From NCBI RefSeq assembly GCF_016597815.1, contig NZ_VCHA01000002.1, forward strand, positions 1 to 64,000: a stretch of DNA of 64,000 nt, given 5' to 3'. The notes beneath the pieces are model-generated. The model saw only the letters and a list, made by a program, of their open reading frames with translations, was not told the origin of the DNA and did not search any database. Position 1 is the stretch's first letter. The number at the start of each line of letters is the position of its first letter. Made by a program: the position numbers and the translations under genes. Below, one piece after another: positions 25,944 to 36,782 of this stretch. This DNA comes from Marinobacter sp. DY40_1A1 (GTDB lineage: Bacteria > Pseudomonadota > Gammaproteobacteria > Pseudomonadales > Oleiphilaceae).

Positions 25944-27494
25944 ATGATGACAGCATTGCGCAAGCCGACAGCACTGATAATTCTCGACGGCTGGGGCCAT
26001 CGTAAACCCGCCGAAGATAACGCCATCAGCAACGCCAATACGCCTTTCTGGGACAAGCTTTGGGCTTCCAGACCCAAAACGCTCATCAACACCTCCGGTA
26101 TGTTTGTAGGTTTGCCCCAGGGCCAGATGGGCAATTCCGAAGTCGGGCACATGAACCTTGGCGCGGGCCGCGTGGTTTACCAGAGCCTGACGCGCATCGA
26201 CAAGGATATAGAGGAAGGAACCTTTAACGAAAACAAGGTTCTTTGCGCAGCAATCGACAAAGCCATAAGCAATGGCGGCGCTGTTCACCTCATGGGCCTG
26301 CTTTCTCCCGGCGGCGTTCACTGCCATGAAGACCACGTGCTTGCAGCCGCTGAGCTTGCAGCTGCCAGGGGCGCTAAAGAAGTCTACATTCACGCATTTC
26401 TCGATGGCCGCGACATGCCACCTCGCAGCGCTCGCCCCTCCCTTGAAAAGGCGGCTGCAAAGCTGAAAAGTCTGGGCGTAGGCCGTGTAGCCTCAATTGT
26501 CGGCCGCTATTTCGCTATGGACCGGGACAACCGCTGGGACAGGGTGGAAGCAGCCTACAACCTGATGACGTTAGGTGAGTCAGAATTCATGGCCGCCGAT
26601 CCTGTTTCAGGCCTGGAGCAAGCATACGAGCGTGGTGAAAACGACGAATTTGTTAAACCAACCCTCATACAAAGCGCCGGCGAACTTGCGGCCACAATCA
26701 ATGATGGCGACGCCGTCCTGTTTATGAACTTCCGGGCTGACCGAGCCCGGGAAATGACCCGCACGTTTGTAGATGAGGGTTTTGACGGGTTTGAACGCAA
26801 GAAACACCCGAATCTCGCAGACTTTGTAATGCTCACCGAGTACGCGGCAGATATCAAAACCTCCTGCGCCTACCCGCCAGAACAGCTGATCAACGGTTTG
26901 GGTGAATACCTGGCAGGGCTAGGTAAAACCCAGCTCCGCATTTCCGAAACCGAGAAATACGCCCACGTCACCTTCTTCTTTAACGGCGGGCAGGAAACGC
27001 CTTTTGCCGGCGAAGACAGAATTCTGGTGCCCTCCCCTAAAGTGGCAACCTACGATCTGCAGCCTGAGATGAGCGCTCCGGAAGTTACCGACAAGCTGGT
27101 AGAGGCCATCAAAAGCGGAAAGTATGACCTGGTGGTATGCAACTACGCCAACGGCGACATGGTGGGCCATACGGGCAAGCTGGATGCAGCCATCAAAGCA
27201 GTAGAATGCCTCGACCAGTGCGTACAGCGCGTAGTTGAAGCACTGGATGAAGTCGGTGGCCAGGCACTGATAACAGCTGACCACGGTAACTGTGAACAGA
27301 TGACAGACCCCGACTCTGGTCAGGTGCACACAGCACACACCATCGGGCCAGTTCCCCTGGTCTACACAGGTAGCCGCGAAGTAAGCCTGAGTGATGACGG
27401 CAGCCTGAGCGATGTAGCTCCCACCCTGCTCGCATTGATGGGCCTGGAACTACCGAAGGAAATGACCGGGCATAGCCTGGTTAAAGTCGGTTGA
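25944..27494 (+). CDS. gpmI: 2,3-bisphosphoglycerate-independent phosphoglycerate mutase
   Basis: A 516-residue alkaline-phosphatase-superfamily enzyme of glycolysis and gluconeogenesis (E. coli GpmM has 514). The metal site begins [10 protein letters not shown]; the phosphoserine nucleophile is in [33 protein letters not shown] and [11 protein letters not shown] with HTxxPVPLV-like [10 protein letters not shown] complete the conserved set. Two ATGs are adjacent at the start. Its stop codon overlaps the envC start by four bases, so the two are translationally coupled. Confidence 0.96.
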   Translation: MMTALRKPTALIILDGWGHRKPAEDNAISNANTPFWDKLWASRPKTLINTSGMFVGLPQGQMGNSEVGHMNLGAGRVVYQSLTRIDKDIEEGTFNENKVLCAAIDKAISNGGAVHLMGLLSPGGVHCHEDHVLAAAELAAARGAKEVYIHAFLDGRDMPPRSARPSLEKAAAKLKSLGVGRVASIVGRYFAMDRDNRWDRVEAAYNLMTLGESEFMAADPVSGLEQAYERGENDEFVKPTLIQSAGELAATINDGDAVLFMNFRADRAREMTRTFVDEGFDGFERKKHPNLADFVMLTEYAADIKTSCAYPPEQLINGLGEYLAGLGKTQLRISETEKYAHVTFFFNGGQETPFAGEDRILVPSPKVATYDLQPEMSAPEVTDKLVEAIKSGKYDLVVCNYANGDMVGHTGKLDAAIKAVECLDQCVQRVVEALDEVGGQALITADHGNCEQMTDPDSGQVHTAHTIGPVPLVYTGSREVSLSDDGSLSDVAPTLLALMGLELPKEMTGHSLVKVG

Positions 27495-28654
27495 TCCGGA
27501 AACAGGCCACAGCATTGCGACTGACTGCAGTACTGACGCTGACTCTCGCACTGTTATTGGGTGCAGCACCGTTAGCGTTTGCTAAAGAGGTAACGCCAGC
27601 CCAGATCGAAGCCCTCAAGAAACGTATTGAGGGTATCGACAAATGGCTGGCCAATGCCGAAAAGGACCGCTCCTCTCTTGAACGACAGCTGGCTGAAGCT
27701 GAACGCACCATCAGCCGGTTGACTCACGAGCGCAGATCCCTGCGAGAACAGGTAAAGGTACAGCAGCAGAAGCTGACCACACTGCAAAGTGAAGAGCGGG
27801 AGCTGGCGCGCACCCTGGAGAGCCAGAGGGAAAGCCTGAAAAAACAGATACGCACCGCCTGGATGGAAGGCGATGCACCCGTTGTAAAAGTGCTGCTCAA
27901 CGAAATCAATCCGGACAACATTGCCCGGACCATGACCTATTACGAATATCTCAGTCGCGACACAGTACGGCGATTGGAAATTTTCCATAAGAACCTCGAA
28001 GAACTCAAGGTCACACAAGCGGCCGTGCAAAGCACCCGGGCCGAACTCGCGAACGCTGAAGAGGGCGTAATAAAACGCCAGCAGGCGTTAAAAGCGTCCC
28101 GCCTGGAACGCGAAAAAACCCTCGCAGCGCTTAACCAGGATATCCGCAGTCACCGTAGCGAAAAAGACGAACTGGAATCCGATCGAAAGCGATTGGAGGA
28201 GCTGCTTTCCGAGGTTCAGCAAGCCATCGCCAGCATCCCGTCGCCCAATGAATCCAAGCCCTTCCCGTCGCTGCGCAACAAGCTTCCATGGCCTGCACAA
28301 GGCAAGGTAGTCAGTCGTTTTGGAGAAAAATACGCAGATGGCAAACTGCGCAGGAACGGGCTGATCATTCAGACCGGGGAAGAAGCCGAGATCAAAGCCA
28401 TTCATTATGGCCGGGTTGTTTTTGCCAACTGGCTCCGGGGCTTTGGCCTGATAACAATTATTGATCATGGCGATGGCTACATGACACTCTATGGCCACAG
28501 CAGCAGCCTGTTCACCAGCCCGGGGGACTGGGTTGTAGCAGGGGAAGCCATCGCACAAGCAGGCCGTACCGGTGGAACAGACGCGCCAGCACTCTATTTT
28601 GAAGTTCGCCATAACGGCAAACCTGATAACCCGGGCCGCTGGCTGACCAACTGA
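27491..28654 (+). CDS. envC: Murein hydrolase activator EnvC
   Basis: A 387-residue periplasmic protein: signal peptide ending AFA before KEVTPAQ, two long coiled coils (about residues 35-110 and 150-250) and a C-terminal LytM domain (about 275-385). The LytM domain is degenerate: the HxxxD zinc motif is absent and the last HxH reads YFEVRH, as in E. coli EnvC, which activates AmiA/AmiB in cell separation instead of cutting murein. Translation must start at the TTG at 27491, because an in-frame stop lies two codons upstream and no ATG occurs before the coiled coil; it overlaps the gpmI stop. Confidence 0.9.
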   Translation: MIRKQATALRLTAVLTLTLALLLGAAPLAFAKEVTPAQIEALKKRIEGIDKWLANAEKDRSSLERQLAEAERTISRLTHERRSLREQVKVQQQKLTTLQSEERELARTLESQRESLKKQIRTAWMEGDAPVVKVLLNEINPDNIARTMTYYEYLSRDTVRRLEIFHKNLEELKVTQAAVQSTRAELANAEEGVIKRQQALKASRLEREKTLAALNQDIRSHRSEKDELESDRKRLEELLSEVQQAIASIPSPNESKPFPSLRNKLPWPAQGKVVSRFGEKYADGKLRRNGLIIQTGEEAEIKAIHYGRVVFANWLRGFGLITIIDHGDGYMTLYGHSSSLFTSPGDWVVAGEAIAQAGRTGGTDAPALYFEVRHNGKPDNPGRWLTN

Positions 28655-28752
28655 ACAGCCGGGCCGGGGCTGACAAATGAGCCCGCTGCCGCCATACTGT
28701 CGGGATTATAGAAGGTTCAGTCCAACTACCGGAATAACCACGGGATATGTGA

Positions 28753-30150
28753 ATGAAACGGGTCCGAAGTACACTCCAAGCATCACCTTTGCGCTCAGCC
28801 ATCCTTGCCGTCTGTTTCATCTCACTCCCCGGTTTGGCTTTCGCCCAGGATAACCCGGGAGACGACACCCAGGTACTGGAAGGCATTCAGGAAGGTGAAC
28901 GCATTGAAATCACCCTGCCTGACCCGGAAAAACAACTTCCCCTGGACGATCTGCGCAAATTCACCGAGGTTTTCAGCCGCATCAAGGCAGCCTACGTTGA
29001 AGAAGTAGAGGACCGCCAACTGCTGGAAAGCGCAATTAAGGGCATGCTCTCCGACCTCGACCCGCACTCCACCTACCTGGCCCCGAAAGACTACGAAGAG
29101 CTTGAAGAAAGCACTTCCGGCGAGTTTGGCGGCCTGGGCATTGAAGTGGGCATGGAAAATGGCTTTATAAAGGTTATTGCCCCCATTGATGACACACCCG
29201 CTCAGCAAGCTGGTGTTCGGGCCGGCGACCTGATTATCAAGCTTGGCGAAAAGCCCGTAAAAGGCATGAGCCTGGAAGAATCCGTTCAACTTATGCGGGG
29301 CAAGCCTGGCACCGTCCTTACGCTGACCATTATGCGAGAGGGGCAAACCGGCCCCATAGAGATCGATGTTGAGCGCGCGGTTATCAAGGTAACCAGTGTA
29401 AAGAGCCGCATGATCGAAAACGGATACGGCTACGTGCGGGTGACCCAGTTCCAGGCTGAAACCGGCGGACAGTTTACGAAAGCCCTGAACAAACTGAAGA
29501 AAGAACACGGCGGTGATCTGGACGGATTGGTACTGGACCTTCGCAACAATCCCGGCGGTGTATTGCAGGCGGCCGTAGCAACCGCTGATGCCCTGCTGGA
29601 CGAAGGATTGATTGTATACACCGAAGGCAGAATTCAGAGTTCCCGCCTCCGCTTCAGCGCCAAAGATGGCGACGTGATGGCTGGCACCCCCATTGTTGTA
29701 CTGATTAACGGCGGCTCGGCCTCTGCATCTGAAATTGTTGCCGGCGCCCTGCAGGATCACAGGCGGGCTGTCATTATGGGCACACAGTCCTTTGGCAAAG
29801 GCAGCGTTCAGACTGTTATCCCACTGGATGAAACTCACGCCATCAAAATGACAACGGCGCGCTATTACACCCCTGACGGTCGCTCCATACAGGCCACCGG
29901 CATCAAGCCAGACATCGAAGTAAAGCCGGCCGAACTGAAAGAACTGGATAGCCGCCCATTTTTTACCGAAGCGGATCTGAGCGGACACTTGATTGGTCAG
30001 GACGAAGAAACGGAAGGCAAAGGCAAGCAGTCGGAGGGTGAAGACCAACCTGGCTCTATTGCCGACAGGGATTATCAGCTACGCTCAGCACTCAATCTGC
30101 TGAAAGGGCTGAACATTCTGAACCGCAAGGGAGCTGACGCAGCACAGTGA
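28753..30150 (+). CDS. ctpA: Carboxy-terminal processing protease, S41A family
   Basis: A 465-residue periplasmic serine protease. After a signal peptide ending AFAQ there is a helical segment, a PDZ domain (about residues 125-205, starting GEFGGLGIEVGMENG) and the S41 catalytic domain. The catalytic Ser lies in NGGSASASEIVAG (322-327) and the Lys is K349 in SFGKGSVQT. CtpA-type enzymes trim C-termini of periplasmic proteins and control murein endopeptidases, which fits its place after envC. The last 60 residues are charged and low in complexity. Confidence 0.93.
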   Translation: MKRVRSTLQASPLRSAILAVCFISLPGLAFAQDNPGDDTQVLEGIQEGERIEITLPDPEKQLPLDDLRKFTEVFSRIKAAYVEEVEDRQLLESAIKGMLSDLDPHSTYLAPKDYEELEESTSGEFGGLGIEVGMENGFIKVIAPIDDTPAQQAGVRAGDLIIKLGEKPVKGMSLEESVQLMRGKPGTVLTLTIMREGQTGPIEIDVERAVIKVTSVKSRMIENGYGYVRVTQFQAETGGQFTKALNKLKKEHGGDLDGLVLDLRNNPGGVLQAAVATADALLDEGLIVYTEGRIQSSRLRFSAKDGDVMAGTPIVVLINGGSASASEIVAGALQDHRRAVIMGTQSFGKGSVQTVIPLDETHAIKMTTARYYTPDGRSIQATGIKPDIEVKPAELKELDSRPFFTEADLSGHLIGQDEETEGKGKQSEGEDQPGSIADRDYQLRSALNLLKGLNILNRKGADAAQ

Positions 30151-30995
30151 AGGCACTCTCTATTCGAGCCCTGGCGACTTCAACTCTGCTGAGGTTTGCA
30201 TTGGCTTTATTGGCAAGCATTACTGCCAGTAAAGCAGCTGCAGATCCGGCCCCGCAGGGTGTTCCGCCAACTATTGCCATCATCATTGATGACATGGGGC
30301 ACAACCTGCACGAGGGCGAGCGCCTGGCCAATATGGATCAGCCGCTTACCCTGGCGTTTCTGCCCTACCGGCGGCACACAGACTCCCTTGCGCGTTTGGC
30401 CCATAGCCAGAGCAAGGAGATCATGCTGCACGCACCTATGGCCAACACCCGGAACTTTGGCCTCGGGCCTGGCGGTTTGACGCCAGACATGGATGAGCCA
30501 GCCTTAACAACGACCCTGCGTCGGGCCTTGCAGTCCATCCCTTTTGTACAAGGTGTGAATAACCACATGGGCAGCTTGCTAACCCAGCAACTGAAACCCA
30601 TGGATTGGGTAATGAAGGAACTGTATCGCTACCCGGTTTATTTTGTCGATAGCCGCACCATTGCCTCATCCATTGCGGGCGACGTTGCCGCGGCTTATCA
30701 GATTCCCACACTGACACGGGACGTATTCCTGGACCACGAGCAAACGGAAGAGTTTGTAGATCGGCAATTCAAGGAATTGATTCGGCAAGCGAAGGAAAAC
30801 GGTAGTGCGATTGGCATCGGCCACCCACACACAGTGACTGTCGACTATCTGGAAAAGCATCTTCCCCTACTGGATGAGCAGGGCATCGCTATTGCTACCG
30901 TGAGCGGGCTATGGGCTATTCGCAACAACAACCAGAGAATGTTTGCGGTAGGCGAAAAGCAGACCATACGACCTGCTTTTGCCAAGAAAGACTAA
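30147..30995 (+). CDS. yibQ: Divergent polysaccharide deacetylase YibQ
   Basis: A 282-residue exported protein of the divergent polysaccharide deacetylase family (PF04748), E. coli YibQ type. A signal peptide covers the first 30 residues. The domain reads [44 protein letters not shown] and AIGIGHPH; the DD, His and Asp residues match metal-binding places of NodB-like folds. It starts with GTG inside the ctpA stop (GTGA overlap), so it is translationally coupled. The enzymatic activity of the family is unproven. It overlaps the convergent hisF stop. Confidence 0.88.
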   Translation: MKALSIRALATSTLLRFALALLASITASKAAADPAPQGVPPTIAIIIDDMGHNLHEGERLANMDQPLTLAFLPYRRHTDSLARLAHSQSKEIMLHAPMANTRNFGLGPGGLTPDMDEPALTTTLRRALQSIPFVQGVNNHMGSLLTQQLKPMDWVMKELYRYPVYFVDSRTIASSIAGDVAAAYQIPTLTRDVFLDHEQTEEFVDRQFKELIRQAKENGSAIGIGHPHTVTVDYLEKHLPLLDEQGIAIATVSGLWAIRNNNQRMFAVGEKQTIRPAFAKKD

Positions 30996-31765
30996 TCCCG
31001 GACTTCAATTCCTTGAGCCCTCATGAAGGCCTTTGCTTCGGGAATGGTGTACTCACCAAAGTGAAATATCGAGGCCGCCAGCACCGCATCTGCACCACCC
31101 TTGGTGACGCCATCTGCCAGATGCTGAAGCTCGCCAACGCCGCCCGAAGCGATCACAGGAACAGATACCGCATCACTTACTGCGCGAGTCAGGCCCAGAT
31201 CAAAACCGATTTTGGTTCCGTCTCTATCCATGCTGGTAAGTAAAAGCTCACCAGCACCCATTTCTACCATTTTGCACGCCCATTCCACGGCATCCAGCCC
31301 TGTCGGCTTACGCCCACCATGGGTAAAAATCTCCCAGCGGGGCTCTTCGCCTTCAGCACTTACCTGCTTGGCATCAATCGCAACCACAATGCACTGGCTA
31401 CCAAACCGCTCTGCAGCTTCTTTTACCAGCTCTGGATTAAACACGGCAGCCGTGTTGATCGCGACCTTGTCTGCGCCAGCGTTTAGAAGTTTGCGGATGT
31501 CCTCAACGGCACGAACACCACCACCAACGGTTAGCGGAATGAAGACTTCTGCTGCCATGCGCTCAACCATTTCATAGGTCGTATCGCGACTCTCACTGCT
31601 TGCGGTGATATCCAGAAAGGTGATCTCGTCGGCGCCCTGTTCGTTATAGCGGCGAGCCACTTCTACCGGGTCTCCGGCGTCCCGGATATCCACAAAGTTT
31701 ACGCCTTTAACAACGCGCCCCTTGTCCACATCCAGGCAGGGAATAATGCGTTTTGCCAATGCCAT
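30992..31765 (-). CDS. hisF: Imidazole glycerol phosphate synthase cyclase subunit
   Basis: A 257-residue TIM barrel that with HisH converts PRFAR and glutamine-derived ammonia to imidazole glycerol phosphate and AICAR. N-terminal [19 protein letters not shown] contains the first catalytic Asp, and the other Asp is in [15 protein letters not shown]; both phosphate-binding GGVR and SGGVGE loops are present. It is the last gene of hisBHAF. Its TAG stop shares two bases with the TAA of the convergent yibQ. Confidence 0.96.
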   Translation of the reverse strand: MALAKRIIPCLDVDKGRVVKGVNFVDIRDAGDPVEVARRYNEQGADEITFLDITASSESRDTTYEMVERMAAEVFIPLTVGGGVRAVEDIRKLLNAGADKVAINTAAVFNPELVKEAAERFGSQCIVVAIDAKQVSAEGEEPRWEIFTHGGRKPTGLDAVEWACKMVEMGAGELLLTSMDRDGTKIGFDLGLTRAVSDAVSVPVIASGGVGELQHLADGVTKGGADAVLAASIFHFGEYTIPEAKAFMRAQGIEVRD

Positions 31766-31779
31766 AATATTTGCCCTAA

Positions 31780-32517
31780 TCAGCCTTTCAGTGAGTCACA
31801 AAACGCCTGAGCTTCAGCAACATCCAGCGTGCCTTCATAGATCGCCCGGCCAGTGATCGCACCAATGATGCCCTTATGGGCAACTGGCGCCAAACGCCTA
31901 AGGTCATCCATATTGGTTACGCCACCGGAAGCAATTACCGGAACTCCACCTTCTTCAGCAAGAGCAGCCGTGGCTTCCACGTTTACGCCCTGCATCATGC
32001 CGTCGCGGTTGATGTCGGTGTACACAATTGATTCAACGCCATCGTTGGCAAATCGCTTGGCCAGATCAATAGCCATAACTTCGGAGACTTCGGCCCAGCC
32101 ATCTGTAGCAACGCGGCCGTCTTTGGCATCCAGACCCACAATGATGTGACCAGGGAAGCGCTTGCACATTTCCGTCACGAATTCAGGCTCTTTGACCGCC
32201 TTGGTTCCAATAATCACCCACTGCACGCCGGCTTTCAGGTAGGCCTCGATGGTTTCTGCTGAGCGAATGCCGCCGCCAATCTGAATAGGCAAATCCGGGT
32301 ATTTCCGGGCAATGGCCTTAACAATTTCCCCGTTAACCGGCTCGCCTGCAAAGGCACCATTCAAATCGACAAGATGCAAACGACGGGCTCCAGCCTCCAC
32401 CCAGCGGGTGGCCATATCAACCGGGTCGCCACCAAACACGGTGGAATCTTCCATACGACCCTGGCGCAAGCGAACGCATCGGCCGTCTTTCAGATCAATG
32501 GCGGGAATAATCAGCAT
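31780..32517 (-). CDS. hisA: ProFAR isomerase HisA
   Basis: A 245-residue TIM barrel catalysing the Amadori rearrangement of ProFAR to [22 protein letters not shown] carries the catalytic Asp, and the second is in [16 protein letters not shown] and ASGGVT bind phosphate. I take the ATG at 32517, which overlaps the hisH stop (ATGCTGA). Hence hisH and hisA are translationally coupled; hisF follows 14 bases later. Confidence 0.96.
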   Translation of the reverse strand: MLIIPAIDLKDGRCVRLRQGRMEDSTVFGGDPVDMATRWVEAGARRLHLVDLNGAFAGEPVNGEIVKAIARKYPDLPIQIGGGIRSAETIEAYLKAGVQWVIIGTKAVKEPEFVTEMCKRFPGHIIVGLDAKDGRVATDGWAEVSEVMAIDLAKRFANDGVESIVYTDINRDGMMQGVNVEATAALAEEGGVPVIASGGVTNMDDLRRLAPVAHKGIIGAITGRAIYEGTLDVAEAQAFCDSLKG

Positions 32518-33152
32518 GTTCCGTTCCAATCAGTAAAGTTTTTGAGTAATTGCAGCCCCGCCCCGGCACTTTTCTCCGGGTGGAACTGCACTGCAAAAAT
32601 ATTGTTGCGCGCTACTGCCGCTGCCAAATCAACGCCGTAATGGCTGCGCCCGGCGATGTCTGCGTTAGCTTCTGCCTCAGCGTAATAACTGTGCACAAAG
32701 TAGAAGCGCTCGCCATCGGGAATACCCTGCCACAGAGGATGCTCAACCGTGTGGTAAACCTCGTTCCAGCCCATATGTGGCACTTTCAGGCGCTCGCCGT
32801 TTTCTACCAGGCTGTCGCCAAAATAGCGGACTTCTGAAGGAAACAGACCAATGCAGTCAACTCCGCCATTTTCTTCACTGCGGGACATCAGCGCTTGCAT
32901 GCCTACGCATATGCCGAGAAACGGGCGGTCGCGGGAAACTTCGCGCACCAGTTCATCCACACCAAGCCGACGAATTTCTGCCATGCAATCACGAATGGCA
33001 CCTACACCGGGCAGAATCACCCGGTCGGCTTCACGAATCTGGTCTGCGTTGTCGGTCACCAGAACTCTGGTATCCGGGGCAACGTGCTCTACCGCCTTGC
33101 GGGCAGAGTGAAGATTACCCATGCCGTAGTCTATGATGGCAACGGTTTTCAT
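32511..33152 (-). CDS. hisH: Imidazole glycerol phosphate synthase glutaminase subunit
   Basis: A 213-residue class I glutamine amidotransferase. It has [10 protein letters not shown] at the N-terminus, the nucleophile Cys in [11 protein letters not shown], and the His-Glu pair in [14 protein letters not shown]. It feeds ammonia to HisF. Located between hisB and hisA on the minus strand. Confidence 0.96.
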   Translation of the reverse strand: MKTVAIIDYGMGNLHSARKAVEHVAPDTRVLVTDNADQIREADRVILPGVGAIRDCMAEIRRLGVDELVREVSRDRPFLGICVGMQALMSRSEENGGVDCIGLFPSEVRYFGDSLVENGERLKVPHMGWNEVYHTVEHPLWQGIPDGERFYFVHSYYAEAEANADIAGRSHYGVDLAAAVARNNIFAVQFHPEKSAGAGLQLLKNFTDWNGTC

Positions 33153-33190
33153 GGTCAGTTCTGTGTCCTTCAGTGGCTTGGAATGGCAGC

Positions 33191-33790
33191 TTACAGCGAA
33201 CCTTTGGTAGACGGGGTAACACCCGCCATCGCCATGCGCTCATCCATTTCAACCGCCATGCGCAGAGCACGGCCGAATGCCTTGAACACAGTTTCGATCT
33301 GGTGGTGGGTATTCTTGCCGCGCAGGTTATCAATATGCACAGTCACCATGGCATGGTTGATAAATCCACGGAAAAACTCTTCGAACAGATCCACATCAAA
33401 GCCACCCACAACAGCCCGGGTAAAGGGTACTTCCATAATCAGGCCAGGGCGACCAGACAGGTCAATCGCAACCCGCGAAAGGGCTTCATCCATAGGTACA
33501 TAAGCGTGGCCATACCGGCAAATGCCTTTTTTATCTCCCACAGCCTGTTTGAACGCCTGGCCTAGAGTAATGCCAACGTCCTCCACTGTGTGGTGGTCAT
33601 CTATGTGCAGATCGCCTTTGGAAACGATATCCAGATCCATCATCCCATGACGGGCAATCTGCTCCATCATGTGCTCCAGAAATGGCACTCCGGTATCAAA
33701 TCTGGATTTGCCGGTGCCGTCGAGATTAATGTCGACAGTGATCTGGGTTTCAAGGGTATTTCGTTCTACCCGAGCCTTACGTTCGGCCAT
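33191..33790 (-). CDS. hisB: Imidazoleglycerol-phosphate dehydratase
   Basis: A 199-residue monofunctional HisB, lacking the histidinol phosphatase domain that E. coli has fused to it. Mn ligands are in the two signatures [27 protein letters not shown] and the repeat [15 protein letters not shown] with [10 protein letters not shown] start at 33790 ([12 protein letters not shown]) because GGAG lies five bases ahead; ten more residues would come from an upstream ATG without such a site. First gene of hisBHAF. Confidence 0.96.
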   Translation of the reverse strand: MAERKARVERNTLETQITVDINLDGTGKSRFDTGVPFLEHMMEQIARHGMMDLDIVSKGDLHIDDHHTVEDVGITLGQAFKQAVGDKKGICRYGHAYVPMDEALSRVAIDLSGRPGLIMEVPFTRAVVGGFDVDLFEEFFRGFINHAMVTVHIDNLRGKNTHHQIETVFKAFGRALRMAVEMDERMAMAGVTPSTKGSL

Positions 33791-33916
33791 GGAGACTCCG
33801 TAGCAAATTAAGTGGCACAACGCCGGAAGATATCAATTCCGGGATTATACCTTTTATGCTCTCAGGAGTCCCATAACCGGGCTAATCGGTACGATAGTTT
33901 GCCTGACCAAAAAAAA

Positions 33917-34378
33917 TCAGAAGGCTTTCTTCAGGTTGGCCATATAGGTATCCACCAGGCCGTTAAACTCATGTTTGATAACAGGGCTGATGGCCAGTTT
34001 TAAAAGCCCAGGCAGTGGCAGTGTCAGCTCAGCACTGGTCTGAAATTTGGCAGTGGTGGCAGTATCACCTTTAGCCTTCAGCACCCAGGACCCACGCACC
34101 ACGCCATTACCCTCGCCTTTCACAGGCTCCCAGGTGATTTTCCCTGTGTCTTTATCTGAAACGTACTTGCTTGCGTACACAGACTGAATTGCGTGCTTGT
34201 CGATACCCACCTTTTCCATTTCCCAGCGGTAGGTGTTGTCACCCAGATCAGTGAGTTTATTCACTTTTGGAAAATGAGCAGCAGAGCGCGGCACATCTGC
34301 CAGCAGGTCGAACACCTCGTCATAACTGCCGGGTATTTCGAGCTCTCGGTTCAGTTCAATCGAAACAGTAATAGCCAC
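33917..34378 (-). CDS. SRPBCC (START-like) family protein
   Basis: A 153-residue small protein of the polyketide cyclase/START-like superfamily: ELNRELEIPGSYDEVFDLLADVPRSAAHFP is the typical first strand-helix, and a long C-terminal helix (GLLKLAISPVIKHEFNGLVDTYMANLKKAF) closes the hydrophobic cavity. It starts with GTG at 34378, where AAGGAG stands six bases upstream; the upstream in-frame ATG is implausible. Ligand and role unknown. It precedes the his operon by 126 bases on the same strand. Confidence 0.75.
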   Translation of the reverse strand: MAITVSIELNRELEIPGSYDEVFDLLADVPRSAAHFPKVNKLTDLGDNTYRWEMEKVGIDKHAIQSVYASKYVSDKDTGKITWEPVKGEGNGVVRGSWVLKAKGDTATTAKFQTSAELTLPLPGLLKLAISPVIKHEFNGLVDTYMANLKKAF

Positions 34379-34580
34379 AGCGAACTCCTTTTTATGGTTA
34401 TTCAGTAATTTCAGCGCAGAAACAATGGGAGTATTTTGGCCTAACACTACGGCATTGTCATACTCCCACCCTGTTAATTTGTTAACCCTGCGTTATCCTT
34501 TAGCTTATTCGCATACGGATTCACCTTGAATCCTGAAAACTCTCGCAGCTAGTTCTCGCAACAAAAAGGACGCCCGAAAC

Positions 34581-36782
34581 ATGAAAGCCATACGTTATGT
34601 GCTGATCGCCATCGTTGCAGTTATTATTCTCGCCATTGCCGCGATTGCTATAGCCATGGCTGTTATCGACCCGAACGATTACAAGCCGCAAATCGAAAAA
34701 GCTGTTGAGGATAACACCAACCTTGACCTCATTCTGGAAGGCGATATTGGCTGGTCTTTCATTCCTCTCGGGCTCGAACTGAACGATGTAGAAGCCACTC
34801 TGGATGGCGAGCGCTTCGTTGCGCTGAAGCAGCTGGTGGCGCAGATTGACCTCTGGTCTCTGATAGCCATGTCGCCACAGGTAGACACCTTCGTGCTCGA
34901 CGGGCTAGAGGCCCATCTGAGCATTAACGAGCAGGGGGAAGGCAACTGGACTCGCATCATGCCTGAACCCGCAGAAGGCGATGCCAAGGGCAGACAGGAC
35001 CTTACCAGCACACCAGAGCAAACTGCCGCTGCAGATACCAGCGATGAACAAGGCGGCAAGGCCCTCAACTTCAATGTCGATAACGTGCAAATCAGCAATG
35101 CCCAGGTGCATTACAGCGATCTGAGCACCGGCCAGAAGGTGACTCTTGACGATTTTTCGGTAAACGCCAGCGATATCACTCTGGGCTCTGAGTTTCCGCT
35201 GGAAATTGGTTTTCGTGTAGAAACAGCCCAGCCACAATTCGCAGTGGATGGCAGCATCGAAGCCCGTCTTGCCGCGAACGAAGCACTGAACGATTTCGCA
35301 GTCTCCGGCCTGAAAGCAGAATTCAAAATGAACGGAGAGCCATTTGGTGGCAAATCCGTGACCGCCAAGCTGTCGGGCTCAGCGAACGCCAATCTGGAAA
35401 ATGAAACTGCAACGCTAAGCGACTTTACCGCCAGCCTCGCAAATCTGACCCTGAACACGAACCTGGACGTTAAAGGCTTTGGCGCCAAGCCAGCCCTCAA
35501 AGGCACACTGGCCATCGATGAGTTTTCCCTTAAAGATCTGCTCGAAAACCTGGGGCAACCTGCTATTGCAACAACCGATGAAGCAGTTCTTCAGGCCATC
35601 GCGTTGTCCACCAATATCGGCGGCCCTGCAGGCAAGCCTGCGCTGTCTGACCTGATGATCAAACTGGATGACACCACCTTCAAAGGTTCAGGTAGCTACA
35701 ACCTCGACAATGGCGGCATTGTGTTCAACCTTCAGGGTGACAAGCTCAACGCAGATCGCTACCTGCCTCCAGCCGTTGAGGGTGCTGAAGCAAAAAACAA
35801 TGCACCTGCTCAAACCGCTGCCAGCGGCACGGAAGGCGACCTGCTGCCACTGGAAACCCTGCGCGGCCTGCTGCTGGATATCAACTTCGGACTGGGTGAA
35901 CTGATTGTAAGCAACCTGAGCATCAATGAGATCAAAGCCAGTACAACCGCCAGCAAGGGCGTACTGAAAGTGGACGAGTTCAGCGGCAAACTCTATGAAG
36001 GTAGCTTTGGCGCAAATGCCACTATTGATGCCCGCACCGACAATCCAAAATGGACCATCAACTCAGACGTGAGCAATGTGCAAACGCTTCCTCTGCTGGC
36101 AGATCTTGCAGAAATCACCATGCTGTCCGGTGGCGCTAACCTCAAAGTGGATGCCACAACCTCCGGCAACCGCATCTCGGTATTGAGAGACAAGGCCGAC
36201 GGCAAGATCAGTTTCAATCTTGCAGAAGGTGAATTCCGCAAAATGAACCTGACTCACCTGGCATGCCAAGGCATTGCTCTGGTCAACCAGGACCAGCTGT
36301 CAACGGATGACTGGGGCGACACCACGCCGTTCAACGACATGCATGGCGTTCTCGAGATTGATGGCAACGTATTCAATAATACCGATCTGGTCGCCTCGCT
36401 CGCCGGCATGAAACTGGAAGGCAAAGGCAACGTTGACCTGAAGCAAACCCTGGTCGATTACGAATTAGGCCTGAGAATTGTGGGCGATATCCACCGCGAC
36501 AACGCCTGCCGCGTAACTGAATATGTGGAAGACGTGGTTATACCGGTGGAATGCCGTGGCGACTTCTCTGGCGGCGCAGCCAGCCTGTGCTCCTTTGATG
36601 GCTCACGCTTCCGCGATACGCTAAAAACCATTGCAGCCAATGCCGCGCGCAAAAAGGCCAATGAGGAAGTGGACAGGGCGAAGGGAAAGGCGGAAGAAAA
36701 AGTACGCGAAAAACTGGAAGAGAGTCTCGGAGAAGGGGCTGCCGATAAAGTAAAAGATACGCTCAAAGGCCTGTTCAAGTGA
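34581..36782 (+). CDS. asmA: AsmA family inner-membrane-anchored periplasmic protein
   Basis: A 733-residue protein with one N-terminal membrane helix (about residues 5-28) and a long periplasmic part. The AsmA N-terminal signature (DPNDYKPQIEKAV, then LDLILEGDIGWSFIPLGLELNDVEA) is clear, and the C-terminal AsmA_2 segment includes GEFRKMNLTHLACQGIALVNQ and a disulfide-capable CRVTEYVEDVVIPVECRG. AsmA-like proteins are thought to be bridge-like lipid transport proteins between membranes. The extreme C-terminus is a highly charged helix (KANEEVDRAKGKAEEK). Its stop overlaps the mutY GTG start. Confidence 0.88.
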   Translation: MKAIRYVLIAIVAVIILAIAAIAIAMAVIDPNDYKPQIEKAVEDNTNLDLILEGDIGWSFIPLGLELNDVEATLDGERFVALKQLVAQIDLWSLIAMSPQVDTFVLDGLEAHLSINEQGEGNWTRIMPEPAEGDAKGRQDLTSTPEQTAAADTSDEQGGKALNFNVDNVQISNAQVHYSDLSTGQKVTLDDFSVNASDITLGSEFPLEIGFRVETAQPQFAVDGSIEARLAANEALNDFAVSGLKAEFKMNGEPFGGKSVTAKLSGSANANLENETATLSDFTASLANLTLNTNLDVKGFGAKPALKGTLAIDEFSLKDLLENLGQPAIATTDEAVLQAIALSTNIGGPAGKPALSDLMIKLDDTTFKGSGSYNLDNGGIVFNLQGDKLNADRYLPPAVEGAEAKNNAPAQTAASGTEGDLLPLETLRGLLLDINFGLGELIVSNLSINEIKASTTASKGVLKVDEFSGKLYEGSFGANATIDARTDNPKWTINSDVSNVQTLPLLADLAEITMLSGGANLKVDATTSGNRISVLRDKADGKISFNLAEGEFRKMNLTHLACQGIALVNQDQLSTDDWGDTTPFNDMHGVLEIDGNVFNNTDLVASLAGMKLEGKGNVDLKQTLVDYELGLRIVGDIHRDNACRVTEYVEDVVIPVECRGDFSGGAASLCSFDGSRFRDTLKTIAANAARKKANEEVDRAKGKAEEKVREKLEESLGEGAADKVKDTLKGLFK

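Noticed and set aside
28822..30048. 408-codon open frame antisense to ctpA
   Set aside because: The sense strand encodes an intact S41 protease; the antisense product has no recognisable motif or ribosome site.
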